Shown: positions 7,527 through 14,127, counted from the first letter of the stretch. The stretch: 18,478 nucleotides of DNA from Caulobacteraceae bacterium (GCA_020852035.1 JADZBR010000290.1:1-18478); one strand, 5' to 3'. A program made the numbers and translations. Notes: generated by a model from the sequence alone, not told the origin.

Positions 7527-7615
7527 GGGCCATAGATAGAGTGGGACGATGCAAAGTCCATTGGCCATCGACCACGCCTTTGCCTCGCGGACCGGAGAGC
7601 CGTCGCGGGGAAACC

Positions 7616-7719
7616 CGGTGTCATCCCGGCCGTAGCGCAGCGAAGAGCCGGGACCCAGGGGCCGTGCGCACCGCCCCTGGGTCCCGGATCGGCCTTTCAG
7701 GCCGTCCGGGATGACACCG
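7616..7719. repeat. Nested inverted repeat upstream of oxyR
   Basis: Outer arms 7616-7629 and 7706-7719 are a perfect 14-bp pair (CGGTGTCATCCCGG with its complement). Inner arms 7648-7662 and 7673-7687 are a perfect 15-bp pair (CCGGGACCCAGGGGC), leaving a 10-nt loop. It shares TCATCCC and GGGACCCAGG with the element at 12161-12256, so both probably belong to one repeat family. It lies between the end of the HTH-citrate synthase gene and the oxyR start, both reverse strand. The remaining bases 7527-7615 hold no gene that I can see and should contain the oxyR promoter. Confidence 0.8.
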
Positions 7720-7755
7720 CCTTTTCCTGCTCGTGCAGGATCGGGAAGCGGGCCC

Positions 7756-8916
7756 CTAGTCCAGGTCCGGCAGCTGGCCCACATAGCGCGCCCGCGGGCG
7801 GATCAGCCGGCCGGACTGGCCCTGTTCGATGGCGTGGGCGATCCAGCCGGCGCAGCGCGCGACCGCGAACAGGGCGAAGGGCGCGTCCGGCGGCAGGTCC
7901 AGCGCCCGCGAGAGCGCCACCAGGGCGAAGTCGATGTTGGCCCGCTGGCCGGTGCGGCTCTCGATGGCCTCGCGCAGGGCCGCCAGCGGCTCGGGCGGGG
8001 CGAAGCGGGCCAGGAGGTCCTCGGCGCGCGGGTCGTGGTCCGGGTAGAGCGGGTGGCCGAAGCCGGCGAAGCCGTCGCCGCGCGCCAGCCGCACGGTCAC
8101 CGCCGCCTGCGCCCCGACCCGCTGGGCCTCGTGCACCCGCTCCACCACCCGCGCCGCCGCCCCGCCGTGCAGCGGCCCGGAGAGGGCGCACAGCCCCGCC
8201 AGGGCCGAAGCCGCCAGCGAGGCCCCGGTCGAGGCCGCCACCCGGCAGGCGAAGGTCGAGGCGTTGAACTCGTGGTCGGCCAGCAGCACCAGCGCCCGGC
8301 GGATCAGATCGGCCGCCCGCGCATCGCCCCGCCGGCCCCAGGCGTCGGCCAGCCGCGCGTGGAGCGGCCCGCCGCCGATCTCGCCGGCCACCGCGTCGGT
8401 CAAGAGGTCGAGCAGGGTGGCCGCCTCCGCCGCCAGCGCCAGCGGCGCGCGCCCGCGCGCCGGCGGGTCGCGCCCGGCCCGCTCGGCCAGCAATGCAAAC
8501 GCCCGCTCGCGCATCTCGCGCCCGGCCGGCGGCGGCGGGCGTTCCGAGCGCTTCAGCGCCACTCCGGGGCCGCCGCGCAGCAGGCGCGCGACGCCCTCCA
8601 GGGTCTGCACCTCGGCCAGGCTCACCGCGTCGCGGCCCCGGTAGTAGAGCCGCCCGCCGGCCACGGTGGTGATCTCCGATTCCAGGATCGGTTCGCCGAA
8701 GGAGGTGGCGCTGGCCATCACCTCGGCCGCCCGCCGGCCCAGGCGCTTCCTGTCCTGCAACGCCGCCAGGTCCGCCGCCCGGTAGAGGCTGCGGCGCGGA
8801 TCGTCCGGGTCGGGACGCACCCGCACCCGCCCGCGGCTCGCATAGGCGTAGAGGGTCTGCGGCCGCACCCCGAGCCGTTCCGTCGCCTGCGCCGCCGTCA
8901 GCCAATCCATGCTCAT
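7756..8916 (-). CDS. Citrate synthase family protein with N-terminal helix-turn-helix domain
   Basis: 386 residues. Residues 4-57 form a MerR/excisionase-type winged HTH: WLTAAQATERLGVRPQTLYA, then a basic wing and LYRAADLAALQ. The rest is a citrate-synthase fold. Catalytic equivalents are intact: His250 in GPLHGGA, His288 in GFGHPLY and Asp329 in NIDFAL; DHEFNAST (214-221) and RPRARYVG at the C-terminus are also typical. Proteins of this architecture are known in alphaproteobacteria as putative citrate/methylcitrate synthases, and whether they act as enzyme, regulator or both is not settled as far as I know. The ATG at 8914-8916 (MSMDWL) was chosen; the ATG two codons later is equally possible. 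No clear Shine-Dalgarno. It is divergent from the second citrate synthase gene, sharing a 76-bp promoter region. Confidence 0.85.
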   Translation of the reverse strand: MSMDWLTAAQATERLGVRPQTLYAYASRGRVRVRPDPDDPRRSLYRAADLAALQDRKRLGRRAAEVMASATSFGEPILESEITTVAGGRLYYRGRDAVSLAEVQTLEGVARLLRGGPGVALKRSERPPPPAGREMRERAFALLAERAGRDPPARGRAPLALAAEAATLLDLLTDAVAGEIGGGPLHARLADAWGRRGDARAADLIRRALVLLADHEFNASTFACRVAASTGASLAASALAGLCALSGPLHGGAAARVVERVHEAQRVGAQAAVTVRLARGDGFAGFGHPLYPDHDPRAEDLLARFAPPEPLAALREAIESRTGQRANIDFALVALSRALDLPPDAPFALFAVARCAGWIAHAIEQGQSGRLIRPRARYVGQLPDLD

Positions 8917-8918
8917 AC

Positions 8919-8951
8919 ATTGATTATATTGATCAAGATTGACTGTATTGA
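8919..8951. promoter_or_regulatory. Four phased ATTGA repeats in the divergent citrate-synthase promoter
   Basis: ATTGA occurs at 8919, 8928, 8938 and 8947, that is, at spacings of 9, 10 and 9 bp, close to one helical turn. The second copy is extended into a TTGATCAA palindrome (8929-8936). The region is strikingly AT-rich in this GC-rich window and is the only intergenic region between the divergent genes at 7756-8916 and 8993-10078. This looks like an operator array; the HTH-containing citrate-synthase protein next to it is an obvious candidate to bind it. The first copy starts only 3 bp from the reverse gene's start codon. Binding and the identity of the regulator are inference. Confidence 0.5.
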
Positions 8952-8979
8952 AAGCGAACCGCATCTGCAAGGCGCAATC

Positions 8980-8985
8980 AAGGAG
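8980..8985 (+). promoter_or_regulatory. Ribosome binding site fixing the start of the forward citrate synthase
   Basis: AAGGAG lies 7 bp upstream of the ATG at 8993. This strong site sets the start at MSDGLESVV rather than at the in-frame ATG at 8939, which falls inside the ATTGA repeat region. Confidence 0.85.
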
Positions 8986-8992
8986 ATGCGCC

Positions 8993-10078
8993 ATGTCTGA
9001 CGGACTGGAATCGGTGGTCGCGGCGGAGACCGTGCTTTCGGAGGTCGACGGCCAGGCCGGCCGGCTGGTGATCCGCGGCCGCTCGCTGGACGACCTGGCC
9101 GGGCGGACCAGCTTCGAGGAGGTCACCCACCTGCTCTGGGACGGCTTCTTCGACGACCTGCCGCACAACCTCGCCGCCCCGCTGGGCCGCGCCCGCGCCG
9201 AGGTGTTCGCCGAGGTCGAGGCGCTGGACGCGACGCTGCAGGCGCGCGGGCCGATCGAGGCGATGCGCGCCCTGACCGCCCGGCTGGCCGACGGCGACGA
9301 GCTTTCCGTCGCCCTGCGCCTGACCGCCGCGCCGGCCGTCTTCACCGCCGCCGTCACCCGCCGCCAGGCCGGCCGGCCCGCCCTGCCGCCCGACCCGGCG
9401 CTGGGCCACGCGGCCGACATCCTGCGGATGACCCGCGGGGCCGCCGCGACGCCGCAGGAGGCCGCCGCCCTCGACACCTATCTGGTGACGGTCAGCGATC
9501 ACGGGCTCAACGCCTCGACCTTCGCCGCCCGGGTGATCGCCTCCACCCGCGCGGGCCTGACCTCGGCGGTGCTCGGCGGGATCAGCGCCCTCAAGGGGCC
9601 GCTGCACGGCGGCGCGCCCGGCCCGGTGATCGAGATGCTCGACGACATCGGCGCGCCCGACAACGCCGAGGCCTGGCTGCGCGGCGCCCTGGCGCGCGGC
9701 GACCGGCTGATGGGCTTCGGCCACCGTGTCTACCGCGTGCGCGACCCGCGCGCCGACGCCCTGAAGGCCGCCGTCCGCCGGCTGACCGAGGGGTCCAACA
9801 CCATGCCCGGGCGCCTCGCCTTCGCCGAGGCGGTGGAGGCCGCCGCGCTCTCGATCCTCAGGCAGCACAAGCCGGACCGGCCGCTGGACACCAATGTCGA
9901 GTTCTACACCGCCCTGCTGCTGGAGGCCCTGGCCTTCCCGCCGCCGGCCTTCACCTGCGTTTTCGCGATGGGCCGCGTCTCCGGCTGGATCGCCCACGCC
10001 CGCGAACAGCTTGCGGGCGGGCGCCTGATCCGCCCGCAGTCGCGCTACATCGGGCCGGAGCCCCGCCGGGCGGCCTGA
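8993..10078 (+). CDS. Citrate synthase / methylcitrate synthase family protein
   Basis: 361-residue citrate-synthase-family protein, short like the two-domain type I enzymes of the CitA/PrpC kind. It begins ESVVAAETVLSEVDGQAGRL and carries DDLAGRTSFEEVTHLLWDG, typical of the small-domain start of this family. Visible active-site equivalents are His205 in GPLHGGAPG and His244 in GFGHRVYR, with RPQSRYIGP at the C-terminus. At the position of the third catalytic residue, normally Asp in NVDF, it has Glu303 (NVEFYTALLL). It condenses acetyl-CoA or propionyl-CoA with oxaloacetate if active, but the substrate cannot be read from the sequence. It is clearly paralogous to the divergent HTH-bearing gene (ASTFAARVIAST against ASTFACRVAAST). 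Downstream is a palindromic repeat 8 bp after the stop. Confidence 0.87.
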   Translation: MSDGLESVVAAETVLSEVDGQAGRLVIRGRSLDDLAGRTSFEEVTHLLWDGFFDDLPHNLAAPLGRARAEVFAEVEALDATLQARGPIEAMRALTARLADGDELSVALRLTAAPAVFTAAVTRRQAGRPALPPDPALGHAADILRMTRGAAATPQEAAALDTYLVTVSDHGLNASTFAARVIASTRAGLTSAVLGGISALKGPLHGGAPGPVIEMLDDIGAPDNAEAWLRGALARGDRLMGFGHRVYRVRDPRADALKAAVRRLTEGSNTMPGRLAFAEAVEAAALSILRQHKPDRPLDTNVEFYTALLLEALAFPPPAFTCVFAMGRVSGWIAHAREQLAGGRLIRPQSRYIGPEPRRAA

Positions 10079-10085
10079 CGCCTCC

Positions 10086-10256
10086 AAATCCTCCCCCATG
10101 CAATGGGGGAGGGGGACCGCGAAGCGGTGGAGGGGGCGAGGTTCTGCACTGAGGCTCAGCAAGAATGCGCTGGCGCGAACCTGCCGAGTTCAACGCCAAG
10201 TCGCGCCACCTCCACCACTTCGTGGTCCCCCTCCCCCGCTCTGCGGGGGAGGATTT
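10086..10256. repeat. Large inverted-repeat element between citrate synthase and GST genes
   Basis: Arms 10086-10138 and 10204-10256 are 53-bp inverted complements; I count 44 of 53 matching positions. Both arms carry TCCTCCCCC, a 7-nt variable loop, then GGGGGAGGGGGACC, so each arm also folds alone. Six of the nine mismatches fall in that loop. The 65-bp spacer (10139-10203) shows no gene. The stretch 10257-10356 before the GST start holds a small CAGCCGGC-type hairpin near 10270-10296 and no further feature. Confidence 0.82.
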
Positions 10257-10356
10257 CAACAGGCGCTCCCCAGCCGGCATAGCCGCCGGGGCTGGCGCGG
10301 CGCACGTTCGGCCCTATGCTCCAAGGCTCCGGTCGTCCCGCAGTCGCGTCCAAGGC

Positions 10357-11043
10357 ATGAGCGTCAAGCGCACCCTCCACCACTTCCCGCTCGATCCCGC
10401 CTCCCGCCTGGTCCGCCTGGCGCTCGGCGAGAAACGCCTGGCCTTCGAGGCCGCCGTCTGCCGCTACTGGGAGCAGCCGGAGGACCTGGTGCGCCTCAAC
10501 CCCTCCGGCCTGGTGCCGGTGCTGGTCGAGGAGCTGGAGGGCGGCCCGCTGGTGCTCTGCGAGACCCGCGCCATCGTCGACCACCTGGAGGAGGCCGAGC
10601 CGGAGCCGCCGCTGCTCGGCCGCGACGTGGCCGAACGGGCCGAGGCGCGCCGCCTGGTGCAATGGTTCGACCGCAAGTTCGACTTCGAGGTCAACAGCCT
10701 GCTGCTCTACGAGAAGCTGGAAAAGCGCCTCACCAAGTCCGGCGCCCCGGACCTCGCCAACCTGCGCGAGGGGCGCGAGGCGCTGAAAGGCCACCTCTGC
10801 TATCTGGAGGGCCTGCTGGGCGAGCGCGACTGGCTGGCCGGGCGCAGGCTGAGCCTGGCCGACCTGCAGGCCGCCGCGCACCTGTCGGTGATCGACTACT
10901 TCGGCGACGTGCCCTGGGGCGACTTCGCCAACCTGCGGGTCTGGTACATGAAGCTGAAGTCCCGGCCCTGCTTCCGGCCGCTGCTCGCCGACCGCTGGCC
11001 GGGCCTGGCGCCGGCCGGCCACTATGACGACCTCGACTTCTGA
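10357..11043 (+). CDS. Glutathione S-transferase family protein
   Basis: 228 residues in the two-domain GST layout. The thioredoxin-like N-terminal domain (about 1-80) contains the cis-proline motif SGLVPVL (Pro54) and the gamma-glutamyl-binding ETRAI (from Glu69, in place of the usual E-S-x-A-I). The all-helical C-terminal domain has the N-capping box LSLADLQAAA, which is standard in GSTs. No catalytic Ser, Cys or Tyr can be assigned with confidence near residue 10. The substrate is unknown. The ATG at 10357 has AAGG just upstream and yields a normal N-terminus (MSVKRTLHHFPLDPASR). The gene overlaps queG by 20 bp, implying co-transcription; I recall this pairing from related genomes, but the functional link is unclear. 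Confidence 0.88.
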   Translation: MSVKRTLHHFPLDPASRLVRLALGEKRLAFEAAVCRYWEQPEDLVRLNPSGLVPVLVEELEGGPLVLCETRAIVDHLEEAEPEPPLLGRDVAERAEARRLVQWFDRKFDFEVNSLLLYEKLEKRLTKSGAPDLANLREGREALKGHLCYLEGLLGERDWLAGRRLSLADLQAAAHLSVIDYFGDVPWGDFANLRVWYMKLKSRPCFRPLLADRWPGLAPAGHYDDLDF

Positions 11044-12226
11044 CCCGAAGGCGCTGATCCGGCGGGAAGCCGCCGCCCTCGGCTTCGACGCCTGCGGCTT
11101 CGCCTCGGCGGCCGATGCCTGGCCGGCCGGCGCGCGGCTGGACGCCTTCGTCGCCGAGGGCCGCCAGGGCGAGATGGCCTGGCTGGCCGACACCGCCCCG
11201 CGCCGCCGGCACCCGCAGGCCATGTGGGGGGACGCCTGCACGGCGATCATGCTCGGCGTCAACTACGGGCCGGACGCCGACCCGCTGGCGGTCCTGGCCC
11301 ATCCCGACCGCGCGGCGATCAGCGTCTACGCCCAGGGCGACGACTACCACGAGCTGATCAAGGGCCGCCTGAAGCAGCTGGCCGGCAAGCTCGCCGCGCG
11401 CCTCGGCGGCGAGGTGAAGGTGTTCGTCGACACCGCCCCCTTGATGGAAAAGCCGCTGGCCGAGCGCGCCGGCCTCGGCTGGCAGGGGCGCCACACCAAC
11501 CTCGTCTCGCGCGCGTTCGGGTCCTGGCTGTTCCTCGGCGCGATCCTGACGACGCTCGAGCTCGAACCCGATCCGCCCGAGGCCGACCACTGCGGCAGCT
11601 GCCGCGCCTGCCTCGACATCTGCCCGACCAGCGCCTTCCCCGCCCCCTACCAGCTCGACGCCCGCCGCTGCATTTCCTACCTGCCCATCGAGCACAAAGG
11701 GCCGATCCCCGCCGACCTGCGTCCCCTGCTCGGCAACCGCATCTACGGCTGCGACGACTGCCTCTCTGTCTGTCCGTGGAACAAGTTTGCTCAGCAAACC
11801 CGCGAAATGCGGCTGACCGCCCGCGAGGCCCTGCGCGCGCCGTCGCTGGCGGAGCTGGCGGCGCTCGACGACACGGCCTTCCGCGCCCTCTTCGCCAAGA
11901 GCCCGGTCAAGCGCATCGGCCGCGACCGCTTCGTGCGCAACGTGCTCTACGCCATCGGCAACTCGGGCGACCCGGCCCTGGCGCCGGCGGCGCGCCGCCT
12001 GCTGGACGACGCCTCGCCGGTGGTGCGGGGCGCCGCGGTGTGGGCGCTTTCGCGCCTGGCGGCGGAAGAGGCTGGAGCGCTCGCGCTGCGCCACCTTGCG
12101 GTGGAATCCGACGCCGCCGTGCGGTCGGAATGGAGTCTCGCGGCCGCCCCTCCCTCCGCTCATCCCCGCGAAAGCGGGGACCCAGGATTTTTAGGTTCGA
12201 CCGGAAACGCCAACGCCCTTCGATAA
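11024..12226 (+). CDS. queG: Epoxyqueuosine reductase QueG
   Basis: Cobalamin- and iron-sulfur-dependent enzyme that reduces epoxyqueuosine to queuosine in tRNAs with GUN anticodons, the final step of queuosine synthesis. The 400-residue product shows the catalytic Asp136 in VFVDTAPLMEKPLAERAGLG, GRHTNLVSR, an 8-Cys pair of 4Fe-4S sites (Cys190, 193, 196, 200 in CGSCRACLDICP; Cys216 in CISYLPIEHKG; Cys243, 246, 250 in CDDCLSVCPWNKFA) and a C-terminal HEAT-like helical region (about 300-370). Residues 380-400 (HPRESGDPGF onward) are encoded by an intergenic palindromic repeat, and the TAA stop lies in that repeat's spacer. The natural protein may therefore have had a shorter tail. The start overlaps the GST gene end. 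Confidence 0.94.
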   Translation: MTTSTSDPKALIRREAAALGFDACGFASAADAWPAGARLDAFVAEGRQGEMAWLADTAPRRRHPQAMWGDACTAIMLGVNYGPDADPLAVLAHPDRAAISVYAQGDDYHELIKGRLKQLAGKLAARLGGEVKVFVDTAPLMEKPLAERAGLGWQGRHTNLVSRAFGSWLFLGAILTTLELEPDPPEADHCGSCRACLDICPTSAFPAPYQLDARRCISYLPIEHKGPIPADLRPLLGNRIYGCDDCLSVCPWNKFAQQTREMRLTAREALRAPSLAELAALDDTAFRALFAKSPVKRIGRDRFVRNVLYAIGNSGDPALAPAARRLLDDASPVVRGAAVWALSRLAAEEAGALALRHLAVESDAAVRSEWSLAAAPPSAHPRESGDPGFLGSTGNANALR

Positions 12227-12256
12227 AACGCCTGGGTCCCCGCTTTCGCGGGGATG
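12161..12256. repeat. Perfect 26-bp inverted repeat overlapping the queG 3' end
   Basis: Arms 12161-12186 and 12231-12256 are perfect 26-bp complements (left arm CATCCCCGCGAAAGCGGGGA then CCCAGG). Each arm also folds on its own as CCCCGC-GAAA-GCGGGG. The spacer is 44 bp. The left arm and spacer encode the last 21 codons of queG. It lies between convergent queG and the pterin dehydratase gene, so it could also act as a bidirectional terminator. It shares TCATCCC and GGGACCCAGG with the element at 7616-7719. Confidence 0.88.
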
Positions 12257-12276
12257 ATCGGAAAAGGATTGGGGGC

Positions 12277-12567
12277 TCAGCTCCCCGCCGCCGCGTCCAT
12301 GAACCGGGCCAGCTCGACATCCAGCTCCGTCACCCCGTCCGCGTCGTGGGTGGCCAGCAGCACCTCGACGCGGTTGTAGACGTTGAACCACTCCGGGTGG
12401 TGGTCGAGCTGGTCGGCCTTCAGCGCCACGCGGGTCATGAAGCCGAACGCTTCGTTGAAGTCGGCGAAGCGGAACTCGCGGCGGATGGCGTCGCGCCCTT
12501 CCACCGCCGACCAGGCCGGCAGCTGGGCGAGCGCCGCCGCGGCGCCGATCTTGTTGGGACGGGTCAC
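12277..12567 (-). CDS. phhB: Pterin-4a-carbinolamine dehydratase
   Basis: 96-residue enzyme that dehydrates 4a-hydroxytetrahydrobiopterin, recycling the pterin cofactor of aromatic amino-acid hydroxylases. Length and motifs fit the family: REFRFADFNEAFGFM (about 30-44), the active-site DHHPEWFNVYNRV (His56, His57, Pro58) and ATHDADGVTELD (His74, Asp75). The start is GTG at 12565-12567, supported by a strong Shine-Dalgarno. No phenylalanine hydroxylase gene is in the window. It is the last of three reverse genes, 19 bp after the small secreted protein gene, and converges on queG. Confidence 0.93.
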   Translation of the reverse strand: MTRPNKIGAAAALAQLPAWSAVEGRDAIRREFRFADFNEAFGFMTRVALKADQLDHHPEWFNVYNRVEVLLATHDADGVTELDVELARFMDAAAGS

Positions 12568-12574
12568 TGGCGCG

Positions 12575-12581
12575 CCTCCTT
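12575..12581 (-). promoter_or_regulatory. phhB: Ribosome binding site supporting the GTG start of phhB
   Basis: On the reverse strand this reads AAGGAGG, 7 bp before the GTG start codon. It decides the start, since no ATG lies nearby in frame. Confidence 0.85.
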
Positions 12582-12586
12582 ATGAA

Positions 12587-13048
12587 CTAGGCGATCGGTC
12601 CGTACCGGCCATCGAGCCGCAGGGTCCAGCGCGGCCCCATGCGCTCGAAGAACGCATAGCGAAAGCCCGCCGACCGCGGCGCATAGTAGTAGCCCCAGGC
12701 CACCAGCGCATGGCGCCCCGAAGGCGAAAAGCGAACGACATCGAAGGTGACGGCCGGCTGCCGGTCTGGGCTGCCGTAGAAGCCCTCGCGAGGGCGCGGC
12801 CAGGGCGCACGTTTGAAGCCGGCCGCGCGAAACGCCGGGCCGCAGTCGACGGCCGGCCCGTTGGGCGCGGCGATCAGCGCCCGGGCTTCCGGTGCGAGTT
12901 CGGCGATTCTCTCGCCGATCTCGGCCTCAAGCGGCCCGATCCCGTGGCTGTCCACCTGGCCGTTGAACCAGGCCTGGCTGAGATTGCGCCCGTCATGCAG
13001 CGGCCAGACCGCGAGCTGGACCAGCAGGGCGCAGGTCGCGGCGCTCAA
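12587..13048 (-). CDS. Small hypothetical protein, probably secreted, probable TTG start
   Basis: About 153 residues with no family I recognise. The proposed start is TTG at 13046-13048, which overlaps the stop codon of the upstream HAD gene (TTGA), a layout typical of translational coupling. From there the protein reads (M)SAATCALLVQLAVWPLHDG, a short hydrophobic leader that could be a signal peptide or membrane anchor. The remainder includes CGPAFRAAGFKRAPWP, EGFYGSPDRQPAVTFDVVRF and GRHALVAWGYYYAPRSAGFR, with many aromatic residues, suggesting a small beta-rich domain. It has two cysteines, one in the leader (residue 6) and one at residue 69. An upstream in-frame ATG exists at 13378 but would only translate the antiparallel shadow of the HAD gene. 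The next gene is phhB, 19 bp on. Confidence 0.6.
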   Translation of the reverse strand: MSAATCALLVQLAVWPLHDGRNLSQAWFNGQVDSHGIGPLEAEIGERIAELAPEARALIAAPNGPAVDCGPAFRAAGFKRAPWPRPREGFYGSPDRQPAVTFDVVRFSPSGRHALVAWGYYYAPRSAGFRYAFFERMGPRWTLRLDGRYGPIA

Positions 13049-13701
13049 ACCGCCTGCGCTTCGGCGTCGAACGTCAGCCCGGTCGCCGCGGCGAGTTCGC
13101 CCAGCGTCTGCTCCACGCTCACCACCTTGATCGCCCTCATGCCCAGCTGGGCGGCCGGCTTGCAGTTGATGCCGAGGTCGTCGAGGTAGACGCAGGACGC
13201 CGGCGCCACGCCCAGCAGCTCGCACATCATCAGATAGATCTTCGGGTCGGGCTTCCTCACCCCGGCCTTGGAGCTTTCGATGATCGCGTCGAAGTCGCCC
13301 ATGATCTGGCCGAAGATGCTGGCCGGCCGGTCCGCCAGGCCGGGGCTGTGGGTGGAGACCACGTTGTTGGTGATGCAACCCACCTTGAAGTGCTGCTTGC
13401 AGGTCTTCAGCGCCGCCACCATCGCCGGCCGCACCGCCCCCGACAGCAACGGCAGCACGTCGCGCCCGCGCACCTGGTGACCGAGGGCCGCGGCCTCCTC
13501 GGCGAACTTGGCGTCGAAGCCTGTGGCGTCCACCTCGTTGCGCTCGAAGAGGGCCCAGGCGTTGGTGTCGGGATTGGTGGCGTTGATCCGCCGGATCAGG
13601 TCCTTCGGCAGGCCCCGCTCGGCCTCGAACCGGTTGAACGCCTCGAACGGCGAGGAGGTGAACACCCCGCCAAAATCCCAGATCACCGCCTCGACCGCCA
13701 T
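13045..13701 (-). CDS. HAD-superfamily hydrolase
   Basis: 218-residue haloacid-dehalogenase-like protein, probably a small-molecule phosphatase. Motif I is VIWDFGGVF with Asp9; the usual second Asp is Gly, as in some YihX/ACAD10-like HADs. Motif II is CITNN (Thr111), motif III is VRKPDPKIY (Lys150) and motif IV is VYLDDLGINCKPA (Asp174, Asp175). A helical cap domain lies at about 15-85. The substrate is unknown. An ATG at 13701 and a GTG at 13710 are both possible starts; AGGAG is 12 bp from the ATG and only 3 bp from the GTG, so the choice is uncertain. It heads a reverse-strand cluster with the small secreted protein gene and phhB, and diverges from the VanZ-like gene with 69 bp between. 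Confidence 0.88.
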   Translation of the reverse strand: MAVEAVIWDFGGVFTSSPFEAFNRFEAERGLPKDLIRRINATNPDTNAWALFERNEVDATGFDAKFAEEAAALGHQVRGRDVLPLLSGAVRPAMVAALKTCKQHFKVGCITNNVVSTHSPGLADRPASIFGQIMGDFDAIIESSKAGVRKPDPKIYLMMCELLGVAPASCVYLDDLGINCKPAAQLGMRAIKVVSVEQTLGELAAATGLTFDAEAQAV

Positions 13702-13770
13702 GAACGCCACCGTCTCCTACGAATGCGCGCGGACGCTAGAGACGCCGCCGCGGACGTGCAAGCTAGGCGC

Positions 13771-14127
13771 ATGACGCCCGTGCGAATCCCCTTCGGCCTG
13801 CGGCTCGCCGCGGCGGTGCTCTGCGGCCTGGTCGTGCTCTACCTGTCGCTGGCGCCCTCCACGGCTCTGCCGAAGGTCGACCTCTGGGACAAGGCCGAGC
13901 ACGCCATCGCCTACACCGCCCTGACGCTGGCCTGGCTGCTGGCCTTTCCACGCCGCCCGCTGGAGGTGGCCGGCGGGGTCTTCGCCCTCGGCGTCGGCGT
14001 CGAGCTGGCCCAGGCGTCGATGCACTTCGGCCGCGTCGGCCACCTCTACGACGTCGTCGCCAACCTGGTTGGCGTCACGGCCGGCCTCACCGTGGCGCGT
14101 CTGGCGCGCGCCGCCCTGGCGCGATGA
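13771..14127 (+). CDS. VanZ-like family membrane protein
   Basis: 118-residue integral membrane protein with four hydrophobic segments. VanZ-like signatures are DLWDKAEHAIAYTALTLAW (the D-K-x2-H...Y pattern) and the C-terminal VELAQASM...GRVGHLYDVVANLVGVTAG (E-x2-Q and D-x3-N pattern). The family name comes from a teicoplanin-resistance accessory gene, but most members have unknown roles, and nothing here implies antibiotic resistance. The start at 13771 gives a normal N-terminus; only a weak AGG-type ribosome site precedes it. The stop overlaps the next gene by 4 bp (ATGA). Confidence 0.83.
   Translation: MTPVRIPFGLRLAAAVLCGLVVLYLSLAPSTALPKVDLWDKAEHAIAYTALTLAWLLAFPRRPLEVAGGVFALGVGVELAQASMHFGRVGHLYDVVANLVGVTAGLTVARLARAALAR

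Noticed and set aside
4882..7575. 897-codon reverse open frame across purT, lipoprotein and oxyR
   Set aside because: Out-of-frame shadow with Arg/Pro/Gly-rich content; the true frames show clear PurT and OxyR motifs.
8917..9477. Extended N-terminus for the HTH citrate synthase starting at 9477
   Set aside because: The extra 187 codons are antisense to the forward citrate synthase and lack a ribosome site; the HTH domain starts naturally at 8916.
10086..10256. Possible CRISPR array from repeated GC-rich motifs
   Set aside because: The repeats are inverted pairs with no direct-repeat/spacer periodicity and no cas genes.
10098..11027. 309-codon forward frame overlapping the repeat and GST gene
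   Set aside because: Out-of-frame shadow of the GST gene with translated repeat sequence (PPPPLRGPPPPL) and no family motif.
13348..13770. Longer VanZ-like protein starting at 13348
   Set aside because: The upstream part is antisense to the HAD gene; the VanZ-like sequence begins at 13771.
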